Of a DNA stretch of 64,000 bases, positions 34,039-42,872 are shown piece after piece. The position numbers and the translations under genes are program-made. This DNA is from Virgibacillus necropolis (GTDB lineage: Bacteria; Bacillota; Bacilli; Bacillales; Amphibacillaceae), in the NCBI RefSeq assembly GCF_002224365.1, contig NZ_CP022437.1:1-64000 (forward strand), read 5' to 3'. The notes beneath the pieces are model-generated. The model made no database searches, had not been told where the DNA came from, and saw only the letters and a list, made by a program, of their open reading frames with translations. Position 1 is the first letter of the stretch; every line of letters starts with the position of its first letter.

Positions 34039-35232
34039 CTACCTCTTCTCCACAATCAATACCTTCAAATAGTTACCTTGTGGAAAGCTCGGATTGATTT
34101 TAAAATCAGATGGCAAAGAAAATTCCTCCAAAAATTTATAACTCGTATTCATTTCTTTAAATGCTTTATCAATGAATCCTTTGAACTTTCTCATTCCAAA
34201 TGACGCATTATTAGTGGATGCAACAATGACACCACTTTTTTCGGTAATAGCAATAGTATCTTTGATTAGAGCTGGATAATCCTTAGCCGTGCTAAAGGTA
34301 TGCTTTTTTGAGCGGGCAAAGCTAGGTGGATCAAGAATAACCGCATCGAATTTCAATTCTTTTCGCTTCGCATATTTAAAATACTCAAAGACATCCATTA
34401 CCTTAATATCTTGCTGTTCATAATCAATGCCATTTACACTAAACTGTTCGATTGTCTTACTTTTACTACGTTTTGCAAGGTCAACATTTGTCGTCTTTAT
34501 TGCTCCACCAAGTACCGCCGCTACCGAAAAAGCTCCTGTATACGAAAAAGTATTCAACACATTCTTCCCTTTAGAATACTTATCCCGAATTGCTTTTCTA
34601 ACCTGGCGCTGATCCAGAAAAACACCAACCATTGCACCATCATTTAGATATACCGCATAATTCATCCCGTTTTCTTTCACGATTATTGGAAATTCACCAC
34701 GTGTCCCTTTAACAAAATCATCATCGTCAATGTATTGGCCTTTCGTATCAAAGCGTTTTTTTTCATATATGGCTTTATAACCGCATAGTTCATCAATAGC
34801 ACGGATCACATGATCTTTGAAGGTATAAATCCCCGTGCTATACCAATTAATCAAATAATAACCGTCAAAATAGTCAATGGTAAAACCGCCAATTCCATCG
34901 CCTTCACCATTAAATACCCGGAATGCAGTAGTTTCGGTATTTTGATAAAAAGAGTGTCTAGCATCCAACGCTACTTGGATTCTTGATTTAAAAAATGCAA
35001 AATCAATCGCTTCAGCTTTGTTGTGCGTCAATACCCATCCAAGGCCCTTGTTCTGCTTTCCATGGTAGCCCTTTGCGATAAATTGGTGACCTGAATCATA
35101 CAGGTGAAAAATACTTCCTTCATCTTTTAGTACATTTGTATTCACGATGGTATCCTTGTTGATCAATGGATATCCTTTTTTGTATTCTGGTATATACTTT
35201 GTTTTCACGTTTAAATCAATTACTGTAGTCAT
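34039..35232 (-). CDS. Class I SAM-dependent rRNA methyltransferase (RlmI-like)
   Basis: A 397-residue protein with an N-terminal PUA-like region (1-90), a central domain, and a Rossmann methyltransferase domain: GVFLDQRQVRKAI, NTFSYTGAFSVAAVLGGA (SAM-binding motif I) and the catalytic-type DPPSFARSKKHTF. The layout is that of RlmI (23S rRNA m5C1962) and Bacillus YwbD-like proteins. It presumably modifies 23S rRNA; the exact position is not proven. The broken HAD gene follows 11 bases downstream. Confidence 0.85.
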   Translation of the reverse strand: MTTVIDLNVKTKYIPEYKKGYPLINKDTIVNTNVLKDEGSIFHLYDSGHQFIAKGYHGKQNKGLGWVLTHNKAEAIDFAFFKSRIQVALDARHSFYQNTETTAFRVFNGEGDGIGGFTIDYFDGYYLINWYSTGIYTFKDHVIRAIDELCGYKAIYEKKRFDTKGQYIDDDDFVKGTRGEFPIIVKENGMNYAVYLNDGAMVGVFLDQRQVRKAIRDKYSKGKNVLNTFSYTGAFSVAAVLGGAIKTTNVDLAKRSKSKTIEQFSVNGIDYEQQDIKVMDVFEYFKYAKRKELKFDAVILDPPSFARSKKHTFSTAKDYPALIKDTIAITEKSGVIVASTNNASFGMRKFKGFIDKAFKEMNTSYKFLEEFSLPSDFKINPSFPQGNYLKVLIVEKR

Positions 35233-35310
35233 GTTTTCATCCTATCAACTGTTTTTCTTATTATCGCATGCCAAATGGAAAAGCGAAAGGAACCGAACAA
35301 GTTTTTGCAT

Positions 35311-35380
35311 TAGAAAACTTGGCTTATCGCCAAGCCTTAGTTGCAATTTTGCAGTAAGAAAGGATTTATACTTTCTTAAC
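35311..35380 (-). repeat. Intergenic repeat, copy 2 (inverted partner at 21351)
   Basis: About 70 bases matching copy 1 in reverse complement, without the 14-base insert. TTGGCGATAAGCCAA forms a 5-bp hairpin. It lies between the methyltransferase start and the terminator of the SleL-like gene. Confidence 0.7.
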
Positions 35381-35385
35381 TGACA

Positions 35386-35418
35386 GAAAAAAATAGAGGC
35401 ATACATAAACACCTCTAT
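35386..35418 (-). terminator. Terminator after SleL-like gene
   Basis: On the minus strand, ATAGAGG (35412-35418) pairs with CCTCTAT (35393-35399), followed by seven T. Confidence 0.75.
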
Positions 35419-35442
35419 CCTTCTTTCTTTTTACAAATTTAC

Positions 35443-36855
35443 TTACAATTTCCTAATAGTAAAGTTATCCCCCAAAACAGCCCAGTTTTCTGGGAAGGAT
35501 TGACCTAACACCCAATAACTAACACCTCTTAAGTTGTAGTCCTTTACCGTATCGTATTTAGCCTGCACACTCCTGGCATCTTCAAACCAGACTTCGTGTT
35601 CCTGCCCACTTTCATCTACATATCGAAAAAATGGTGCTTGATAGGTCTCATTATACTGGATCTCCACACCATATTCTGCTGCTAATTGAACTGCTGCTTT
35701 TGGACTAAGCGTTCGGGCGGTAGTTCCTTCCTGCCAGGGAATTTCCCAATCTCTTCCGTACAATGGAACCCCCATCATAATTTTATCACGAGGGATCACT
35801 GTTACAGCAAAATCCAACACTTCACGGACTTCGTTAACTGGAGCAATAGCCCAAGGTCTTCCGCCAGCCCAGCCCCACTCATAGGTCATTACAACTACAA
35901 AATCGACAATTTCTCCATGTGCAGCATAGTCGTGTGCCTCATATAACAAACCTTCTTGATCGGCACTATCCTTTGGCGCCAATGCTGTGGAAACAATTAA
36001 CCCTTCTGGATGAAAACGGGCCACAAGCCTCCGTAAGAAATCATTATAATTCTCTCGATCTTCAGGATAGACATATTCAAAATCGATATTTATACCGTCA
36101 TAGCCTTTCGCTCTTATTTTTTCCAAGATATTTGTGATTAAGGTTTCTTGTAGCTCAGGGCTTCTTAGAATAGTTGCTGCTAAGTCCGAACTAAATTCCC
36201 CACCTGTAAAGTTTGTTAAAACAAGAAGTGGGGAAACATTCGTAGCTCTTGCTGCTTCTAGGACTGGAGCCTCTTGCAATTCTGTAATTGTTCCATCTTC
36301 TTGCACACTATACATGAACGGGGAAATATAAGTAAAATTGCTGCCTAATGCTAATACCTCTCGTCTGGCTTGCTCATTCGTTTGTGTTATATATGAATTT
36401 ACTTCAATTACAGGTTTTATTGCAGATGGTATTCTTAAACGCTGGCCTGGATAAATGTACGACGGATTAGTTATATTATTTGCATCAACTATTTGATTGA
36501 TAGGTACGTTATATTGTTGAGCGATTCCCCATAAAAATTCACCCACCTGAACGATATGTGTAAAATAAGGAATTTCCAGCAACTCGCCAACGAAAATTAG
36601 TGATGGATTTGTAATATTATTAGCCTGAGCAAGTTCATTAACGGTTACCCCATACCTTTGTGCAATTTGCCATAAATTATCACCTGGTGTAACGACATAT
36701 TCTTGATTTGGATCCGGGATGACCAGTGACTGACCGACAACGAGTACATCAGGATTATCCAGCTGGTTCACTAATATTATTTGATTAATATCATTACCAT
36801 AACGCTGCGCTATTCTCCACAAAGTTTCTCCACGTTGCACTACATGTATTTCCAT
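35443..36855 (-). CDS. sleL: Spore cortex N-acetylglucosaminidase-like, LysM x3 + GH18 (SleL/YaaH)
   Basis: A 470-residue protein. Three LysM modules (about 2-47, 52-96, 98-142) bind peptidoglycan; YaaH/SleL usually have two. A GH18 domain (150-470) has the catalytic DGINIDFE with Glu260 as acid/base and Asp258. The enzyme cleaves cortex fragments during spore germination. There is no signal peptide, in keeping with spore proteins delivered to the coat or cortex from the mother cell. GGAGGAGAG lies upstream of the ATG. Confidence 0.88.
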   Translation of the reverse strand: MEIHVVQRGETLWRIAQRYGNDINQIILVNQLDNPDVLVVGQSLVIPDPNQEYVVTPGDNLWQIAQRYGVTVNELAQANNITNPSLIFVGELLEIPYFTHIVQVGEFLWGIAQQYNVPINQIVDANNITNPSYIYPGQRLRIPSAIKPVIEVNSYITQTNEQARREVLALGSNFTYISPFMYSVQEDGTITELQEAPVLEAARATNVSPLLVLTNFTGGEFSSDLAATILRSPELQETLITNILEKIRAKGYDGINIDFEYVYPEDRENYNDFLRRLVARFHPEGLIVSTALAPKDSADQEGLLYEAHDYAAHGEIVDFVVVMTYEWGWAGGRPWAIAPVNEVREVLDFAVTVIPRDKIMMGVPLYGRDWEIPWQEGTTARTLSPKAAVQLAAEYGVEIQYNETYQAPFFRYVDESGQEHEVWFEDARSVQAKYDTVKDYNLRGVSYWVLGQSFPENWAVLGDNFTIRKL

Positions 36856-36986
36856 TTACTCTCCTCCAATTATCAGTTCTATTTGTCATGCTATTCATGA
36901 AGAGCCTATTTTGTTAAAAATGGGTTTTGCCAAATAAATAGGAAGGAGTATAATGAAAATAAAAGTAAGGAATAGGGGGATGTTAA

Positions 36987-37245
36987 ATGGTGTTAAACGC
37001 TAAAATAACCAGTAAAAAGGGCAAATTACTATCCCTGTTGAAATCAGACGGTTATTAGACGTAGATACTGGTGATCAGATCTCATTTAACGTAAATGATC
37101 ACGGAGTAGTAATGAATAAATTAGTTCGACCATTAACAATTCAAGAAAGATTTTCAGATTATGATATCAGTCAGTTGAATAAGAATTTAAAAAATCCATG
37201 CAAGAGTTTGGCGCAGGTGGAGATGTTGGAAAGGAACAATTATGA
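36987..37245 (+). pseudogene. AbrB/MazE-type antitoxin remnant with two frameshifts
   Basis: From ATG 36987 (AATAGGGGGA upstream) the frame reads MVLNAKITSKK and then hits a stop at once. Shifting frame near 37019 restores KGQITIPVEIRRLLDVDTGDQ, the swapped-hairpin DNA-binding motif of AbrB/MazE antitoxins. A second shift near 37190 restores a tail KSMQEFGAGGDVGKEQL ending at 37245. The stop TGA overlaps an ATG (ATGA, 37242-37245) that opens only an 8-codon frame: the usual place of the partner toxin, which is missing. The module is dead. Confidence 0.75.
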
Positions 37246-37427
37246 GATACAAAGCTTGTAGCTAGAACAACATTCTTATCCGTGTTTTTCTAGCTTTAGT
37301 ATCTCAATCATTTTTCACCATAGCCATTGTTAATGTTCCAGATGTTAAATTAACATGTGGAGGTTTAATCTGATCTGTCACGTCTATTCCTTCTATGTAT
37401 ACACGGAATAAAGCAAGGTTTTTTTCC

Positions 37428-37461
37428 AAAAAAAGAGGCCCTCCCAATAGGAAGGCACCTC
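37428..37461 (-). terminator. Terminator after tenA
   Basis: On the minus strand, stem GAGGTGCCTTCC/GGGAGGGCCTC (37435-37461, small internal mismatches, 4-base loop), then seven T. Confidence 0.85.
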
Positions 37462-37480
37462 ACGAAAACTTCTATTAAAA

Positions 37481-38167
37481 TCACACTTTCACATAATCCC
37501 CAACTGGCCATACTTCACTAGTAAATGCCATTTCCCAAAAAGATAACTCCAATTGACAGCTTTTGCGAAAAGCACTTTTTATTTTCTCCAGTTCTGCAGG
37601 GCTTGCATCTGCAGCTAATTTATCTAACATATACCGCATCTTCATCGTGGTCTCCGCCACCCGCTCATCTGCGTAAAATGAAATCCATGGATAAAATGGA
37701 TGATCTTCATCGGGCTGATACGTTTTCATTAATTCTTGCCCAATTTCTAAATATGTCCACGGACATGGCAATAGTGCTGCAATAACTTCGCCCAGGCTTC
37801 CCATATGAGCATGATACATCATATGTTTCACATAATGATCGGCTGTTGGTGGTAATGGGTACCCTTGTAATTCCGCATATCCAACACCGATTTGTTCGCA
37901 AAAGTTATTGTGTGGATGGATTTCACTATTCAACACAAAGTCAATTTGATTATTAAAAAAGCTAATATCATCTCGATTATTTGACTTAGAGATTGCTATC
38001 CCATAAATATACATAAATGCATTTAAGTACTCATAATCAGCTTTTATATAATGTGCTAACGCCTCTTTTGGCACACTACCTTTTCCAATGCCCTGCACAA
38101 AAGAATGATTAAAAATTGCCTCGTATACATCTTGGTTCTCCTTGCGTAACGTTTCAGTAAAAGTCAT
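37481..38167 (-). CDS. tenA: Aminopyrimidine aminohydrolase / thiaminase II
   Basis: A 228-residue TenA from ATG 38167, where GGAGGCATTTTT precedes the start; the open frame reaches 38278 but would then cover the TPP riboswitch. Asp44 (YIKADYEYL) and Cys135 (ALLPCPW) occupy the same numbers as in Bacillus TenA; a Glu in the QLELSFWEM stretch completes the site. It salvages the pyrimidine half of degraded thiamine by hydrolysing aminopyrimidines to HMP. It has its own TPP riboswitch. Confidence 0.93.
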   Translation of the reverse strand: MTFTETLRKENQDVYEAIFNHSFVQGIGKGSVPKEALAHYIKADYEYLNAFMYIYGIAISKSNNRDDISFFNNQIDFVLNSEIHPHNNFCEQIGVGYAELQGYPLPPTADHYVKHMMYHAHMGSLGEVIAALLPCPWTYLEIGQELMKTYQPDEDHPFYPWISFYADERVAETTMKMRYMLDKLAADASPAELEKIKSAFRKSCQLELSFWEMAFTSEVWPVGDYVKV

Positions 38168-38239
38168 AAAAATGCCTCCTTGGATTGATTGGAAGCTACT
38201 AGAAGAATGATAAAGTAGATAAATAGAGGACTCGTCCTC

Positions 38240-38324
38240 ACTACTTCCCTTCGCTGGTATTACCCAGATCAGGTTCAAAGGGATAAAGGATTATCCTTAT
38301 CTCAGCATGTTGCACCCCTAGTAG
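38240..38324 (-). promoter_or_regulatory. TPP riboswitch (THI box) before tenA
   Basis: The minus strand reads CTACTAGGGGTGC, GCTGAGATAAGGAT, CCCTTTGAACCTGATCTGGGT, AATACCAGCGAAGGGAAGTAGT. All conserved aptamer blocks are present, with the outer P1 stem CTACT/AGTAG. A clear terminator was not identified; a GAGGAC/GTCCTC hairpin follows. Confidence 0.95.
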
Positions 38325-38390
38325 TTCCTAATAGGATGTTCAAAAAATCACCAAATGATAAATGGCGACTTTTTGAACACGCACTAATTA

Positions 38391-38879
38391 CTATATGTTT
38401 TGTAATGGACTTGCTTGTTTAACACGAATCACAACGAAATAACCTATAAAGGCTCCTGAAATACTGCTCACTAAAAATGATGGTAAAAATACAAAGGCGC
38501 CTAGCGAGCTGCCCATCAGCAGGTTTGCATATGGTACTGAAAATAACGATCCAATTATCCCTGTCCCGACAACTTCACCAACTACAGCCAGCATTTTACG
38601 GCCAAATTTTTTATACAAATACCCAGCTAAAAACGCTCCAATCATCCCTCCTGGAAAAGCAAGTAACGTCCCAAGACCAAGTATATTGCGCATTAGCCCT
38701 GTCATAAACGCAATCACTACTGCAGGCCCCGGTCCTAGTGTTATAGCTGCCATCACGTTTACCGCATGCTGGACAGGGTATGCTTTTGCGATCCCCGCCG
38801 GAAACCAAAGTAATTGCGATCCTATAACACCAATTGCGATAAAAACTGCCATTGTAGTTAAAACCCTTGTGCGATACAT
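38391..38879 (-). CDS. thiW: ECF transporter substrate-binding component ThiW
   Basis: A 162-residue membrane protein with about five hydrophobic segments, from ATG 38879 after AAAAGGAGGCTAATA. PAGIAKAYPVQHAVNVMAAI and FPGGMIGAFLAGYLYKKFGRK are typical of ThiW, the S component proposed for uptake of the thiazole precursor of thiamine, which shares the general EcfA-EcfT module encoded elsewhere. It follows thiE by 43 bases and belongs to the THI-box operon. Confidence 0.88.
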   Translation of the reverse strand: MYRTRVLTTMAVFIAIGVIGSQLLWFPAGIAKAYPVQHAVNVMAAITLGPGPAVVIAFMTGLMRNILGLGTLLAFPGGMIGAFLAGYLYKKFGRKMLAVVGEVVGTGIIGSLFSVPYANLLMGSSLGAFVFLPSFLVSSISGAFIGYFVVIRVKQASPLQNI

Positions 38880-38922
38880 TATTAGCCTCCTTTTCGAATA
38901 ATCTTCTAGTCCAACCACCTCC

Positions 38923-39579
38923 TTAATGATTATTATTTATTTCTACTCTAGTAGCTGCTACTTCTAATTCATGAGCCGCTTCTTTATAATTTCCCGCCTG
39001 ACTAATTGCTGAAATAACCGATATACCTGACGCTCCAGCTTCCATGATATCTCCTGCATTTTCCCTTTTAATCCCACCTATTGCTACAATTGGAATAGCT
39101 ATTTTTTTACTGATTTCCACTATTCTTTTTACCCCGATTGGTTCACGTGCATTTGCCTTGGTAGAAGTTTTAAAAATAGGTCCGACGCCTAGGTAATCAG
39201 CACCTTGCTGCTCAGCAAGGACCGCTTCCTCAACAGTTGACACCGATACCCCAACAGACATATCGTTTGGTAATCTTTCTTTTACGTTTACCACCGACTC
39301 ATCTTTTTGACCAATATGGACACCGTCAGCATGAAGTTTAATGGCCAAGGCAATATCATCATTCACGATGAACGGAATAGTATTATTCAGACAAATATTA
39401 CGTAGTTCAATCCCTAACTTATATTTTTCAAAACCCTTTTTGGCAGTAACCCCTTTTTCCCGATACTGAAAAGTTGTTATACCACCATCGATTGCTTGTT
39501 GTAGAACATATGTAGGATCCTCTATTGTATTTGTGCTACCCATAATAAAATATAAGCGAAGACTTTTTTTATCTATCAT
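38923..39579 (-). CDS. thiE: Thiamine-phosphate synthase
   Basis: A 218-residue TIM-barrel enzyme joining HMP-PP and thiazole phosphate to thiamine phosphate. Seen: ITTFQYREKG, DDIALAIKLHADGVHIGQKD, GADYLGVGPIFKTSTKANA and AIGGIKRENAGDIMEAGASG, the full set of conserved blocks. AAAGGAG for its start lies within the last codons of thiM, 5 bases upstream. Confidence 0.95.
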   Translation of the reverse strand: MIDKKSLRLYFIMGSTNTIEDPTYVLQQAIDGGITTFQYREKGVTAKKGFEKYKLGIELRNICLNNTIPFIVNDDIALAIKLHADGVHIGQKDESVVNVKERLPNDMSVGVSVSTVEEAVLAEQQGADYLGVGPIFKTSTKANAREPIGVKRIVEISKKIAIPIVAIGGIKRENAGDIMEAGASGISVISAISQAGNYKEAAHELEVAATRVEINNNH

Positions 39580-39584
39580 TTGTT

Positions 39585-40379
39585 TTATTCTCCTTTTAAA
39601 GTGAGCTCGCGAATGTTTGCTTTTGCCTTAACTTTTTCCTCGGATAAGTCATACAATTCATCCAATAAGGCTGGCAAAAATGTCCCCGGACCTTTAGTGT
39701 GCTCCATTGCAAGTTCGGCTGCTACACCATAACTACATACTGCTTGCACGGACGCATCATAGATATCAGCACATATACTTGAAAAAGCACCCACAATCGC
39801 CGTTAATAAACACCCTGTCCCTGTAACGTTTGGAAGCATAGCTACCCCGTTCTTGCATTGTGTAAGACTGTCGCCATCTGTTATCGTATCGGTTTTACCA
39901 GTCGCAATCACTACCGCCCTATACTTCTTTGCAACATGTATGGCTAATTCAGAATCGATTTCATCCACTAAGGTATCTGCACCTTTCATTTCAGTATCTA
40001 AACCTGCTAATACAGCTATTTCTCCAGCATTACCACGGATAACTAAGACATCAACTTTGGATAAAATTTGTTTGATTGCACTCGTGCGGAAAGTTGTCGC
40101 ACCAATTGCTACTGGATCTAAAATTACAGGTATCCCTTTTTTATTGGCCGCTTTTCCTGCGAAAATCATCGCGTTAACCTGGTCTTGTGTACATGTGCCA
40201 ATATTAATTACGAGCGCATCCGCATGTGATGCCATTTCAGCTGCTTCTTCGGGTGCATTTGCCATTGCAGGTGATGCCCCTATCGCCAATAATCCGTTCG
40301 CTGAAAAATTAGCAACAACCGTGTTCGTGATATTATGAATTAATGGTTTTTGATTTTTTATCTGCATAAGATAGTTCAT
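39585..40379 (-). CDS. thiM: Hydroxyethylthiazole kinase
   Basis: A 264-residue ThiM. IHNITNTVVANFSANGLLAIGASPAMA at the start, the RGNAGEIAVLAG segment and NVTGTGCLLTAIVGAF with the catalytic Cys are diagnostic. It phosphorylates the salvaged thiazole alcohol. Its start overlaps the thiD stop by 4 bases. Confidence 0.95.
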   Translation of the reverse strand: MNYLMQIKNQKPLIHNITNTVVANFSANGLLAIGASPAMANAPEEAAEMASHADALVINIGTCTQDQVNAMIFAGKAANKKGIPVILDPVAIGATTFRTSAIKQILSKVDVLVIRGNAGEIAVLAGLDTEMKGADTLVDEIDSELAIHVAKKYRAVVIATGKTDTITDGDSLTQCKNGVAMLPNVTGTGCLLTAIVGAFSSICADIYDASVQAVCSYGVAAELAMEHTKGPGTFLPALLDELYDLSEEKVKAKANIRELTLKGE

Positions 40380-41209
40380 TGAAAAATCCTCCTATTCCTT
40401 TTTGGTAACCCTTGTAAACGATAACCCCAATGGTTTGTTGGACCATTTCCTTTTCCAAGTTTTAAGCTATAGCGAATAGCATCTGTGATAAATAACTTTG
40501 CTGTCTTTACTGCATCATAAACAGAATTCCCTTTTGCGAGTTCAGCTGCGATGACCGCGGAATACGTACACCCAGTCCCATGTGTATGTTTGGTATTTAT
40601 TCTTGCAGTGGGAAACCTGTGTATGCCAGCACCATCATATAAAACATCAACCGCTTCATCGTTAACATGATGACCACCCTTAACAACAGCCGCATTTGCG
40701 CCAAGCTCATGTACAATACGCCGTGCTGCATCTTCAGCCTCTGCTACGGACTCGATAGATTCGGATAGTAACACTTCTGCCTCTGGTATATTTGGCGTAA
40801 CCACTGTTGCAAGTGGTAGTAGCCGATCAATCATCGTTTGTTTCGAATTGACATCCATCAAATGATCACCACTTTTTGCAACCATTACAGGATCAATTAC
40901 ATAGGGAATCGAGTACTTATCGATTGCCTCTGCGATAATCACCATCATCTCAGAAGTGGCAATCATACCGGTCTTGATAACATCCGGCGAGATATCCACC
41001 AACACACTTTCTATTTGTTTCTGGATAAAATCAGCGGGTAAGTGCTCTACATCCTGAACGCCAACAGTATTTTGCGCTACAATCGATGTCACAACACTCA
41101 TCCCATAAACCTCTCGCTCTTGAAACGTTTTTAAATCGGCCTGGATACCAGCACCTCCAGTTGGATCGGTACCAGCAATGGTAAGTACAGTTGGAATAGA
41201 ATGTTTCAC
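40376..41209 (-). CDS. thiD: Hydroxymethylpyrimidine (phosphate) kinase
   Basis: A 277-residue ribokinase-fold enzyme: LTIAGTDPTGGAGIQADLKTF at the N-terminus, VIDPVMVAKSGDHL, TPNIPEAEVL and HGTGCTYSAVIAAELA. It phosphorylates HMP twice (or pyridoxal in some homologues; the THI box favours HMP). The start is GTG 41209 with AAAGGGG upstream. First gene of the thi operon. Confidence 0.93.
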   Translation of the reverse strand: MKHSIPTVLTIAGTDPTGGAGIQADLKTFQEREVYGMSVVTSIVAQNTVGVQDVEHLPADFIQKQIESVLVDISPDVIKTGMIATSEMMVIIAEAIDKYSIPYVIDPVMVAKSGDHLMDVNSKQTMIDRLLPLATVVTPNIPEAEVLLSESIESVAEAEDAARRIVHELGANAAVVKGGHHVNDEAVDVLYDGAGIHRFPTARINTKHTHGTGCTYSAVIAAELAKGNSVYDAVKTAKLFITDAIRYSLKLGKGNGPTNHWGYRLQGLPKRNRRIFQ

Positions 41210-41281
41210 AAAGAGAAACCCCTTTCATTCTGAATTAAAAATCCAATAGGGGCAGTGAAGAATCTAATGCGGGGTATTTTT

Positions 41282-41315
41282 AAACAAAAAACCACCCCAG
41301 AAATTGGAGTGGTTT
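41282..41315 (-). terminator. Terminator of the second TPP riboswitch
   Basis: On the minus strand, AAACCACTCC (41306-41315) pairs with GGGGTGGTTT (41288-41297), then a T-rich tail. Placed between aptamer and thiD, it is the expression platform. Confidence 0.85.
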
Positions 41316-41350
41316 GTATATATACAAAATTGTCTTTGATACAACCGATC

Positions 41351-41438
41351 TCCACTTTCCTACGCTAGTATGAACTAGATCAGGTTCAAAGGGATTAAGA
41401 ATCTACTTATCTCAGCCAAGCGGCACCCCTAGTGGACT
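41351..41438 (-). promoter_or_regulatory. TPP riboswitch before thiD
   Basis: The minus strand reads GTCCACTAGGGGTGCCG, GGCTGAGATAAG, TCCCTTTGAACCTGATCTAG, then TAGCGTAGGAAAGTGGA. P1 is TCCACT/AGTGGA. One deviation: CTGATCTAGTTCATACTAG in place of the usual CTGGNTAATACCAG, with compensating pairing. It should shut off thiD-thiM-thiE-thiW when TPP is high. Confidence 0.93.
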
Positions 41439-41509
41439 TTCTATTAAGTTATAACCTTACTTAAACATGTATACCTTTTTTTGTCAATTCAATAAATGGA
41501 TTATTCTCA

Positions 41510-41887
41510 CTATCCAGTACAAATCATTATAATATGTTGATTCGGATCTTTTATAGTAAAAAAAGAAAAGTCATCAAATTCCACAATCTCCGAATCAATT
41601 TGATAACCAATGTCTTTCACAAATTCATAGGAATCATGGATATTATCTGTGTGGAAATTAAACAGTGGATATAGAGAAGGATTAATTATTTTCTTTTCTA
41701 CCTTTGGTCCAGCATCCAATGTTAAACCTGTATGGTGGTTAATTTTCATCTTAAATACTGGTTCCGAAACTTCTGATGGTTCATAAGTTTCTCCTAGCAA
41801 TCTTGCATACCATTCTACTGATTTTGATAGGTCACTAACGTGAACAAAAATTGTGTTGATTTGGTTTTTTATTGGACTAGACATCAT
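41510..41887 (-). CDS. VOC (glyoxalase/bleomycin-resistance fold) protein
   Basis: A 125-residue single-module VOC protein: NTIFVHVSDLSKSVEWYARLLGE at the N-terminus and FFTIKDPNQHIIMI at the end. The metal and substrate are unknown. GGAGGGATAA precedes ATG 41887. It heads away from a neighbouring acetyltransferase gene by 12 bases. Confidence 0.78.
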   Translation of the reverse strand: MMSSPIKNQINTIFVHVSDLSKSVEWYARLLGETYEPSEVSEPVFKMKINHHTGLTLDAGPKVEKKIINPSLYPLFNFHTDNIHDSYEFVKDIGYQIDSEIVEFDDFSFFTIKDPNQHIIMICTG

Positions 41888-41899
41888 TTATCCCTCCGA

Positions 41900-42361
41900 T
41901 TAAATTAATTTAGTCATTTTATAATTGGTAAAACTAACCCCGGCAATTAACTTTGATTGTTCCTTATGAGTTTGATAGCCATGTGAAAGAAAAAAAGGTT
42001 TAGCTGTAATACTTGCGTCAGTCGATAATCGATTAATCATGCGTAGCTTTGCATCTTTCTCTAGCTGGTTAACAATTCCAGAAGCAATACCTTCTGCTTG
42101 ATGGTCTTTATGTACATACAACAAATCGATCCAACCATCTTCAGTCAGATTTCCAAAACCTACTATTACACCATTGATAATTGCAACATATGTAGTACTT
42201 TTTTCAAAACGATCTAACCATTCATCAAGCGTCTGGGAGTTATTTGCCCATACCTTGACCTGTTCCATTGAATAATCTTTCCTATTTATCGTTAAGATTG
42301 TTTCTCTAAACACAGTGACAACCTCATTAATCATATTTTTTTCAAACCGTTTTAATTCCAA
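41900..42361 (-). CDS. GNAT family N-acetyltransferase
   Basis: A 153-residue GNAT protein with DLLYVHKDHQAEGIASGIVNQLE (acetyl-CoA loop) and TAKPFFLSHGYQTHKEQ. Resembles YafP/putative acetyltransferases. The TTG at 42361 lies 12 bases or so after AAGGTAGG; ATG at residue 10 is an alternative start. Confidence 0.72.
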   Translation of the reverse strand: MELKRFEKNMINEVVTVFRETILTINRKDYSMEQVKVWANNSQTLDEWLDRFEKSTTYVAIINGVIVGFGNLTEDGWIDLLYVHKDHQAEGIASGIVNQLEKDAKLRMINRLSTDASITAKPFFLSHGYQTHKEQSKLIAGVSFTNYKMTKLI

Positions 42362-42426
42362 AAAAGCATATCCTACCTTCTTTTTGATTGGTTTTATCGT
42401 GTCATGATTGAAAACTTAAATGGCAT

Positions 42427-42858
42427 TTAATTCCTCACACCTTGAAATACATATGGGATTGATGAAGCCAACAAGGTCTTCACGCCATTTTTATGGTATG
42501 GCATTAATTCAGCTGCTGTATCTAAATCTACCCACTTCACTTCTGAAATACCAACTTTTTCATCTTTATCCTGAATAGCTAATTCTCCACCAACTATTTT
42601 CCCTTTAAATGTTACAAATAAAGCATGATGATCATCTTTCGTCATAAACGCTTCATTCACTGAAACAATATCATCAACTTCAATCGTTAATCCCGTTTCC
42701 TCTTTTGCTTCACGGATGGCAGTCATTTTCAATGTTTCACCTGCTTCAACAGCGCCGCCAGGCAACGACCAGTTGTTATATTTATTGTTTTTTACCATTA
42801 AAATTTTATTTTCCACTTCATCATGGATAAGTGAATATGCAACATCTACTCGCTTCAT
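42427..42858 (-). CDS. NUDIX hydrolase
   Basis: A 143-residue protein from ATG 42858 (AAGGTGG upstream). The NUDIX box runs GGAVEAGETLKMTAIREAKE followed by ETGLTIEV, matching Gx5Ex7REUxEExGU at every fixed position. It removes nucleoside-diphosphate-linked moieties; the substrate cannot be told. The open frame continues 11 codons upstream, overlapping the GNAT stop. Confidence 0.85.
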   Translation of the reverse strand: MKRVDVAYSLIHDEVENKILMVKNNKYNNWSLPGGAVEAGETLKMTAIREAKEETGLTIEVDDIVSVNEAFMTKDDHHALFVTFKGKIVGGELAIQDKDEKVGISEVKWVDLDTAAELMPYHKNGVKTLLASSIPYVFQGVRN

Positions 42859-42872
42859 CTTAACAAACCACC

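Noticed and set aside
36987-37245. An intact AbrB regulator.
   Set aside because: Two frameshifts interrupt the frame; programmed frameshifting twice in 80 codons is unlikely.
37304-37440. A minus-strand open stretch with an end reading IKPPHVNLTSGTLTMAMVKND.
   Set aside because: It looks protein-like but has no start and runs through the tenA terminator; possibly a fragment of a lost gene, not strong enough to list.
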